Below, piece after piece: positions 1 to 5,112 of a stretch of DNA of 5,112 nt. How positions within the stretch are numbered: position 1 is the first letter of the stretch; the number at the start of each line of letters is the position of its first letter. The notes under the pieces are model-generated. The model did not search any database. It had not been told where the DNA came from and was given only the letters and a program-made list of their open reading frames with translations. A program made the translations under genes and the position numbers. Location: positions 1 through 5,112 of the forward strand of contig JAGXLK010000257.1 of the NCBI GenBank assembly GCA_018334735.1, in the 5' to 3' direction. This stretch comes from Planctomycetota bacterium. GTDB taxonomy: Bacteria; Planctomycetota; Brocadiia; SM23-32.

Positions 1-1885
1 CGTAGTACAAATCGCCGATCCGGTTCTGCGCCAGTGCGGGGAGAACAGGTTCATGAGCATATTGTTCCAAAATTTCCCGCAGTTCATTGACTTTCTGCTG
101 AACCGTTTTGCCCATCGGTTCTTTCGCCAATCGGTCGACAAGCCGCGAAGCCGCACGGTTAGCGTATGGTTCGGTTTCCGAATACATCCGCAGAATTCGG
201 AGGTATTCCGTTCTGGCTCCTTCTCCGCGGCCGAGATTCTCAAAGATCTCGGCAATGGCAAGCAAAGAACGGGCACATAATTCTTTCTGCTGGGGAAACC
301 GGCGAGGCACAGCTCTCAATTCTCTCAGGGCGTCGGCATGCTTTTTCATGGCCTGGAGGACGAGCCCCAGTTCAAGCTGCGCCCTGCATGTCAGGGATTC
401 CATATTGTCGCTTTCACGGTCCGCCCGAAGCTCTTTCAATATCTTCAACGCTTCTCGGTGGAGACGAACCATTTCTTCGCGATTTGGTGTTCCGGCAAAG
501 ATTTGCCGCTGCAAAGACAGTTTTTTAATTCTGGCCATTTTCAGGTAGAACGGGCTCTCCGGAAACTCTTCCGGGACTTCCTCAAGTATCGCAATCGCTC
601 GTTCCATGTGGTTACGCTCCGCCAGGGCTTCAGCATACTGCAGAGCGGCTTCAGCAGCTTCAGATGGTAGTCCAGTATCTTGAATAAAATCCCCGTTTTG
701 CCGGCTTTCACGCGCGGCCCACAGGGCGTTTTGCCATGCCAGGGCCTCTCGCCAGTTCGGAACTCTGCCCTCGGCCGACACTTTCCGGGCAAAGGCGAAA
801 TGTGCATCAACCGTTTGCATTCGGGGGATCTCGCCGCATGCCGGTAAAGCCCACAGGTTCGCCCTATATTTGCCTCCAGCGGTCCCCATCTGTCTGCGCG
901 CGAACATAATACCGCCCTCTACAACCCGTGGCGCCCTGTCATGCCATTGCCATGAAGTCAACTGTCGAACCGGAGCCCGACGGTTATTTGAAAAAATATC
1001 TTTTCTGAAAGATACGCTGAAGATAGAACCGTGATCCTCGGTATCCAGTCGCCCGTCTTTATTGGTATCGAATAGATGTCGGACGAAAAAAATCTTCTTC
1101 CCTTCCGGTCCCCATACCGGGGCAAGATCAATTCCCGAAGTCCCCGTAAGCCGAACCACGTTTCTGTCCTTCAGTCGCATGACGTACAGCGCGGGCCATT
1201 TGCCATTGCGACGCGAGACAAACACCAGATAACTCCCATCGGGAGAACAGGCCGGCATCTGTCCGCCTCGCCGGGTGAGCTTTCCGGGTTTTTTACCCGG
1301 TTTGAGACTGAAAATTTCGTATGGCTCCTCAAAGGAACTGGCGGACGCGTAAAAAATTATGTTGCCGGAAGGATGCCAGCATGGCTGCGCGTCCAGGCTC
1401 TCGGCCCCTGTCAGGCGCCGTAGATTCCCGGGAGATTCAGATCCCCCAAACCCCAAAATTCTCCAGGCCATCTCATGGACACCTTTCCGCAATGAGACAA
1501 GGTAGATATCACCTGTTGCATCGCGACGGGTGCTGCAGAATACAATCTGTTTTCCATCGGGTGAAAACCGAGGGTGTCGATCCTCGGCACTATGACCCGC
1601 AACACGACGAGGTGGTTGCAAACCACCGGGGATATCATCCTGCAGCCAGAGATCCGCATTGCCCCCTCGGCGGGAGACAAAGACGAGCCGACCCTGAGAC
1701 GGGAGGTAATCGCCTTCGATAACACCATCAGGCCGGGACGTGAACCGTACCGGCGCGTTCCACTTCCAGCGTTCGCTAATCAACACAGGGACGGGGGTTT
1801 GCCCACCTCTCGGGGACACTGCTGTGCAACTGGTTAAGACCGGCAAAAGAGCCATTAACAGCAAATACAGCGGTATCCTCGCCAC
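1..1885 (-). CDS. PD40/TolB-like beta-propeller and TPR lipoprotein (3' end outside window)
   Basis: An uninterrupted frame runs from GTG 1885 past the left edge, 628 residues visible. This start gives a textbook lipoprotein signal (Arg3, hydrophobic core, lipobox LTSC, Cys20; +2 Thr, so outer-membrane sorting is likely). It lacks a good ribosome binding site, while an in-frame TTG at 1927 has one (see findings). Residues about 55-345 hold TolB/PD40-type propeller strands: LPSQGRLVFVS (61), RFSPDGKQIVFCS (106), WHPSGNIIFYAS (170), CSPDGSYLVFVSRRNG (213), WGPEGKKIFFV (258) and a last NLWALP (343). An EF-hand-like acidic loop interrupts the propeller at 273-284. Residues about 405 to the end are helical with TPR-like spacing, for example AQLELGLVLQAMKKHADAL (502-520) and LLAIAEIFENLGRGEGA (541-557). 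Such proteins usually act as binding scaffolds rather than enzymes; the ligand here is unknown. It follows the DUF1318-like lipoprotein gene closely, so probably belongs to the same operon. The architecture call is firm; a specific function cannot be given. Confidence 0.85.
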   Translation of the reverse strand, partial: MARIPLYLLLMALLPVLTSCTAVSPRGGQTPVPVLISERWKWNAPVRFTSRPDGVIEGDYLPSQGRLVFVSRRGGNADLWLQDDIPGGLQPPRRVAGHSAEDRHPRFSPDGKQIVFCSTRRDATGDIYLVSLRKGVHEMAWRILGFGGSESPGNLRRLTGAESLDAQPCWHPSGNIIFYASASSFEEPYEIFSLKPGKKPGKLTRRGGQMPACSPDGSYLVFVSRRNGKWPALYVMRLKDRNVVRLTGTSGIDLAPVWGPEGKKIFFVRHLFDTNKDGRLDTEDHGSIFSVSFRKDIFSNNRRAPVRQLTSWQWHDRAPRVVEGGIMFARRQMGTAGGKYRANLWALPACGEIPRMQTVDAHFAFARKVSAEGRVPNWREALAWQNALWAARESRQNGDFIQDTGLPSEAAEAALQYAEALAERNHMERAIAILEEVPEEFPESPFYLKMARIKKLSLQRQIFAGTPNREEMVRLHREALKILKELRADRESDNMESLTCRAQLELGLVLQAMKKHADALRELRAVPRRFPQQKELCARSLLAIAEIFENLGRGEGARTEYLRILRMYSETEPYANRAASRLVDRLAKEPMGKTVQQKVNELREILEQYAHEPVLPALAQNRIGDLYY

Positions 1886-1919
1886 TTTGCGGCCGCAGAA
1901 AACAGAACTGAAAACAAAA

Positions 1920-2546
1920 TCAGCCAACGGGTGGCTCCTTTCCCTTCGCGACCCACTTCCCGTCGGGCAGTTGCACCATCACGCCCGAATCTGATTCCTG
2001 TCGGTATTTGTCGGCCAGTATTTTTTCCACGGCCCTCCGCCCTGTTTCTCCCACCAATTCAGGAGTCGTCGTAAGAATTCTCTGGATGACAATTTCACGG
2101 TCCTCATTTTCTTCCTCAACTACGGACTGCACCAGATTGAACATCCAGGCTTTTTGCTCGCGGAGTTGTGATTTCTGGGGGCCGAAAAAGACCAATTTTG
2201 CGTCGTTGCCTACACCTACATAGCCCTTTATTTTAAAACGCGTTATGTCGTCTCTATTGAACTCCATTCGACGCCTTGCAGCGAGCACTTTCCGCTTGCT
2301 TTCGGTCATCTCCGGGGGTGGTTCGGGCTCGCCGGTTACCGGATCTACGGCCCGTACTCCGGTGAGAAAATAAACTTCTTCCCCTATTCTGGTATACGAA
2401 CCAAGCACTTGCTCCCGGAGTGATTGTCGCGTGCTCCGCACCTCAATCTCAGTCCCGATCAAGCCTGACAGTATATTCCCGCACCCACTACCCAAAAACA
2501 CGATAAGCAGTGCCACTGTCAGCCCTGCCAATTTAGTACCGTTCAT
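1920..2546 (-). CDS. DUF1318/YdbL-like lipoprotein
   Basis: A 208-residue protein starting at ATG 2546, chosen because GGAGAG lies 5 bases upstream and because it gives a compact lipoprotein signal: a Lys5 n-region, hydrophobic residues 8-18 and a lipobox LGSGC with Cys22. Residue +2 is Gly rather than Asp, so by the E. coli Lol rule it would go to the outer membrane. Residues 32-60 are a separate segment (TEIEVRSTRQSLREQVLGSY, then EEVYFL). A Pro/Glu-rich linker follows at 68-80. Residues 100-200 look like DUF1318: a GYVGVG turn near 108-113, VVEEENEDR at 142-150, and a C-terminal ADKYRQ...GVMVQLPDGKWVAK block at 178-201, similar to the end of YdbL and its lipoprotein relatives. E. coli YdbL is about 110 residues and not lipidated, so this one has an added N-terminal module. 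YdbL is reported to work with the YdbH-YnbE intermembrane bridge; a partnership with the preceding YdbH-like gene is inferred. The DUF1318 assignment comes from motif memory and needs a profile search. Confidence 0.85.
   Translation of the reverse strand: MNGTKLAGLTVALLIVFLGSGCGNILSGLIGTEIEVRSTRQSLREQVLGSYTRIGEEVYFLTGVRAVDPVTGEPEPPPEMTESKRKVLAARRRMEFNRDDITRFKIKGYVGVGNDAKLVFFGPQKSQLREQKAWMFNLVQSVVEEENEDREIVIQRILTTTPELVGETGRRAVEKILADKYRQESDSGVMVQLPDGKWVAKGKEPPVG
1935..1940 (-). promoter_or_regulatory. Possible ribosome binding site (AAGGAG) for the propeller-TPR lipoprotein gene
   Basis: AAGGAG on the minus strand inside the last codons of the DUF1318-like gene, 7 bases before an in-frame TTG at 1925-1927. 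It may drive a longer form of the downstream lipoprotein. It could also be chance, because the same bases encode Lys-Glu near the end of the upstream protein. Confidence 0.35.
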
Positions 2547-2551
2547 ACTGA

Positions 2552-2557
2552 CTCTCC
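2552..2557 (-). promoter_or_regulatory. Ribosome binding site of the DUF1318-like lipoprotein gene
   Basis: GGAGAG on the minus strand, 5 bases before ATG 2546. It decides the start: the longer reading from TTG 2570 would contain this site inside the gene and would add eight residues ahead of an already complete lipoprotein signal. Confidence 0.6.
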
Positions 2558-2624
2558 ACGCAGAAACCAACGCATCATCAACCTCTTTTCATACCGCTCA
2601 TTTATTCTCACAAAAATCTCAGTA

Positions 2625-5112
2625 TTAACGAATGAACCTGATTTCGCCGGTCTCTGAATTCGCAATAAGCAGCTCCGCTGCAAGGATTCTCAACGGTTCT
2701 CGCGCCGCGGACAAAATTTCGACTTGCGCTCTGCAGCGCTCAAGAGCTTTTGCTCCAAAGATTTCCGAAACCTCAAAGCGGGGGACAGAATACTGGCTGA
2801 CGAACTGCCCGACGATACCTTGAAGCTCAATATCAATACTGAAAAAACCACTTTCCAGTTTAAATATCGCTCTGCGGGGACTACCGAGTTTGAGCTTCTG
2901 CCGAATCTGCACGATGCTTGGATTTTCGGCTTCAGGGTCCAGGAACAGCAGTATCCTGCTCAAAGTTTTTGAACCGATGTGTGTGATGTTCAACCGAGCT
3001 GATAGCTGTTTAACAAGATTCGTTCTGGCCGGAACCGTTCCTGGCTTTCTCAAGACAATTTGCGCCCATAAATTTCCTGCCATGGTCGAATCCCCTTTTA
3101 ATCCCTGCATCTCCGAGGGAAGAATTTGGCGAATATCAATGCCCCCGTATTCGCTTGTGAGATGAAAATGCAATTCTTGCGCTTCATGCCATCCCCCCGC
3201 TCGTGCAAGGATCGTCCCGCCTAACAGCCCGGCCCGTAGACTCGGTATTCGAACTCCGGTTTCTTGTGTCTGCGCGCGCACTGCCAGCTTGCGCGCAAGA
3301 GGTCGGCCGAACAGAGAAATCGAATCCGCAGAAACGCTTTTCCCGGGCGATACCAGAGCATCCTCAGCACGACTGTGTCCGGTGAATTTCCAGCTATCAC
3401 CAAACTTAATTGCGTCCTTTTGGAATTGATCATTTGTTTTCAAAACGCTTTCGCTCAGCATTCTGCGACGTCTGGCGTATTCTCCGGGCGTTAAGATCCG
3501 CCACCGCTTGCGGAAAGGCACTTTACTCTCAAGTCCCCGGATAGCAAAAAGCTCCTCAGCCCTGACACCAAAATCGTCCAACCCGACGGAGGCATTAATT
3601 TCCAGGTACTGGTCCCGCACCAGATCCACGGATATCTGGCCCTGGGCTTTTCCCCAACCGTTCCAATCTTCAAGAGCATTGACCAGACGTGTTTTTAAGC
3701 TGACGTTTCCTTCTATATTCCCATCAAGTCGACGCACTATCTGCCCCGGAGTCGGCATTTCCCTGAGTTTCCCCAGTCCTTCGACCCCCATTTGCAACTC
3801 TCCTCTCACCAACTCGTCAAAACCTGAGAAAAATGCCCTTCGCAACCGGAAGCTGTCAAAATCTTTCAGTTCGAGCTCACACCCGGCTGCGAAATCCCCC
3901 AGTGATTCACTGAATAAGGAACTCTTAACACGGGGCACGTTAATTCCGACCCGGCCAGTAATCTGGCCTTCTTTGAGTTCCGCCGCTGCCTGCGCATTCA
4001 TTTCTGCAAATCCGGCGGTTAGGTCGGGGCCGATCGCATACTCAATTCCAATATCGGCTGCGCGAAATTTGGCTGTAACATCCAATGGAACTTTTTGCTC
4101 GTAAAAATTCTTCAACGGAAAAACTTTGAGTTCCGGAAAGTTCGGTTCCTCCGAAGCCATAAAATCGTTCACCAGAGGTAGATGCCCACTGATTTTCCCG
4201 CTCAAATCGATTCTTCCCTTAAGTTCGCGTATATTCTCCTGAAATCCGGTGGGAACGAACGTTTTCAATCCGTTGACATCAGGCACAGAAATGCGGCCCG
4301 CAGCCGTTAACTGTTTCGAGCCGAATTCCTTTATTTCGAATGCGGCTTCTTTGAGCGTCATTATTCCCGGAACTCTAAAATCGATATTCTCAAATCGAAG
4401 ATTTCCGTCTCGATATTCGCTATGGAGAGCCGCAGAACCGGAGATCCCCAAGGTCCCGGTCTTATAGATCCACTGACCGGACTGTGTAGAGGGCACGGCA
4501 AACGACAGTCCCTCCAGTCCGCCCTCAATGCCACCATCTACTATGCCCAACCGATCGCCCTTAACGTTGCCACTCATCGAGAAGTTCGCCTCGCTCATCT
4601 CGACTGTAACGGGGCTTGCCAAACGGAGCCCCTGAATACCGCTCTCGGCATACCAGTCCAGTTTCTCAGGTCGATAACTTTTTCCCACGGCAAATTCCAC
4701 GCCAGCTTTTCCTGAACACTTTTTAACATTTGCCGCGATAGAATCATGTTCGTATCCAGCACCTTCCAGCTCAATCCCACCGTCAAGCTTTACCCGAAGC
4801 CTGCCATCCGGATCGAAATTCGGGATGGTTCCAGCCAGAACAATTTTCCCAAAGGCTCTCCCCCCTATCCGTATTTTTTCGAGCGGATGCCTTAACTCCG
4901 GGAGGAGACCCTCCTGGAGATTAAGCGCCGCACCAAGATCCGTCGAAGCTTCTGCCGTGAGATTCAATCCCTTTGCCCCGTAACCTTTCATATCACCGCT
5001 TATCCGCAGTTCAGGAATCACTTTGCCCACACTGGCTTCCAGGGATTCCAGTTTGATCCGGTTCTTCTGAGGATCCGCCAGATTATCACCCTCTAATTTC
5101 AGGGCAACGTGG
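2625..5112 (-). CDS. YdbH/AsmA-like periplasm-spanning protein, C-terminal part (5' end outside window)
   Basis: The frame is open from the right edge to a TAA at 2625-2627, giving 828 visible residues. A GTG at 5028-5030 is probably internal, because the 27 codons before it read as the same kind of protein. The sequence is one long run of alternating short beta-strand-like segments and Gly/Asp turns, with no catalytic motif, as in AsmA-like proteins (YdbH, TamB, YhdP). Near visible residues 630-690 a GGTI strand, a GGIDI segment and a G-x-G-like turn run recall the C-terminal part of YdbH-type proteins. A distinct block with LDPEAENP follows at about residue 724. E. coli YdbH is about 880 residues, so most of the protein is probably present; the expected N-terminal membrane anchor would lie outside. 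Family members form hydrophobic grooves that carry phospholipid between inner and outer membranes. The following DUF1318-like gene supports YdbH over other AsmA relatives. The family call is by style and context, not by alignment; another AsmA-like clade is the main alternative. Confidence 0.72.
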   Translation of the reverse strand, partial: HVALKLEGDNLADPQKNRIKLESLEASVGKVIPELRISGDMKGYGAKGLNLTAEASTDLGAALNLQEGLLPELRHPLEKIRIGGRAFGKIVLAGTIPNFDPDGRLRVKLDGGIELEGAGYEHDSIAANVKKCSGKAGVEFAVGKSYRPEKLDWYAESGIQGLRLASPVTVEMSEANFSMSGNVKGDRLGIVDGGIEGGLEGLSFAVPSTQSGQWIYKTGTLGISGSAALHSEYRDGNLRFENIDFRVPGIMTLKEAAFEIKEFGSKQLTAAGRISVPDVNGLKTFVPTGFQENIRELKGRIDLSGKISGHLPLVNDFMASEEPNFPELKVFPLKNFYEQKVPLDVTAKFRAADIGIEYAIGPDLTAGFAEMNAQAAAELKEGQITGRVGINVPRVKSSLFSESLGDFAAGCELELKDFDSFRLRRAFFSGFDELVRGELQMGVEGLGKLREMPTPGQIVRRLDGNIEGNVSLKTRLVNALEDWNGWGKAQGQISVDLVRDQYLEINASVGLDDFGVRAEELFAIRGLESKVPFRKRWRILTPGEYARRRRMLSESVLKTNDQFQKDAIKFGDSWKFTGHSRAEDALVSPGKSVSADSISLFGRPLARKLAVRAQTQETGVRIPSLRAGLLGGTILARAGGWHEAQELHFHLTSEYGGIDIRQILPSEMQGLKGDSTMAGNLWAQIVLRKPGTVPARTNLVKQLSARLNITHIGSKTLSRILLFLDPEAENPSIVQIRQKLKLGSPRRAIFKLESGFFSIDIELQGIVGQFVSQYSVPRFEVSEIFGAKALERCRAQVEILSAAREPLRILAAELLIANSETGEIRFIR

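Noticed and set aside
108..548. A 146-codon plus-strand frame
   Set aside because: It is antisense to the TPR part of the propeller lipoprotein, which is continuous and domain-like. The product is rich in Ser and Arg and shows no family resemblance.
541..810. An 89-codon minus-strand frame
   Set aside because: It is a shifted reading of the linker and first TPR-like helices of the propeller lipoprotein, with no ribosome binding site or domain of its own.
1411..1728. A 105-codon minus-strand frame
   Set aside because: It is the shifted reading of the propeller region; the PD40-type strands are in the other minus frame, which is open throughout.
1888..1897. Perfect palindrome TGCGGCCGCA just upstream of GTG 1885
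   Set aside because: It has no loop, so it cannot form a stable hairpin, and no T-run follows it on the minus strand. A terminator or operator call is not supported.
2547..2570. Longer start of the DUF1318-like lipoprotein at TTG 2570
   Set aside because: The ribosome binding site GGAGAG falls between TTG 2570 and ATG 2546, and the ATG form already has a complete lipoprotein signal.
3508..4104. A 198-codon open frame on the plus strand
   Set aside because: It lies wholly antisense to the YdbH-like gene. Its product is a Ser/Pro/Arg-rich string without any domain pattern, as expected from reading the complement of a long coding frame.
5028..5030. GTG as the start of the YdbH-like protein
   Set aside because: The frame stays open to the right edge with sequence of the same style (KLESLEAS just before it), no ribosome binding site precedes it, and no signal or membrane anchor follows it.

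Overview
The window carries one co-directional minus-strand gene cluster, read from right to left, and nearly every base is coding. Two clear lipoprotein signals and a large AsmA/YdbH-like repeat protein point to a diderm (Gram-negative-type) bacterium with an outer membrane. Base composition looks balanced, at roughly 50% GC by eye. The proteins are too divergent for me to name a phylum; a lineage outside the well-studied Proteobacteria is possible but is only a guess.

Layout in transcription order: (1) from beyond the right edge to 2625, the C-terminal 828 residues of a large beta-strand-rich protein resembling YdbH of the AsmA-like family of bridge-type lipid transporters. (2) After a 78-base gap, 2546 to 1920, a 208-residue lipoprotein whose second half resembles the YdbL/DUF1318 family. 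(3) After 34 bases, or with a short overlap if an upstream TTG start is used, from 1885 off the left edge, a long lipoprotein with a TolB/PD40-type beta-propeller followed by TPR-like helices. Its 3' end is missing. No promoter or intrinsic terminator was recognised between the genes, which fits a single transcript.

How they may work together: in E. coli, YdbH (inner-membrane anchored, spanning the periplasm), YnbE (a small outer-membrane lipoprotein) and YdbL (a periplasmic DUF1318 protein) are encoded together, and YdbH and YnbE form a lipid-transport bridge to the outer membrane. Here the DUF1318-like protein is itself a lipoprotein and no separate YnbE-sized lipoprotein is seen. It may therefore combine the anchor and YdbL-like roles. 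The propeller-TPR lipoprotein would then be an extra envelope component of unknown role. This scenario is inference from gene order and weak family resemblance.

There are no RNA genes, mobile elements, CRISPR arrays or notable repeats that I can support, and the plus strand holds only shadow frames.
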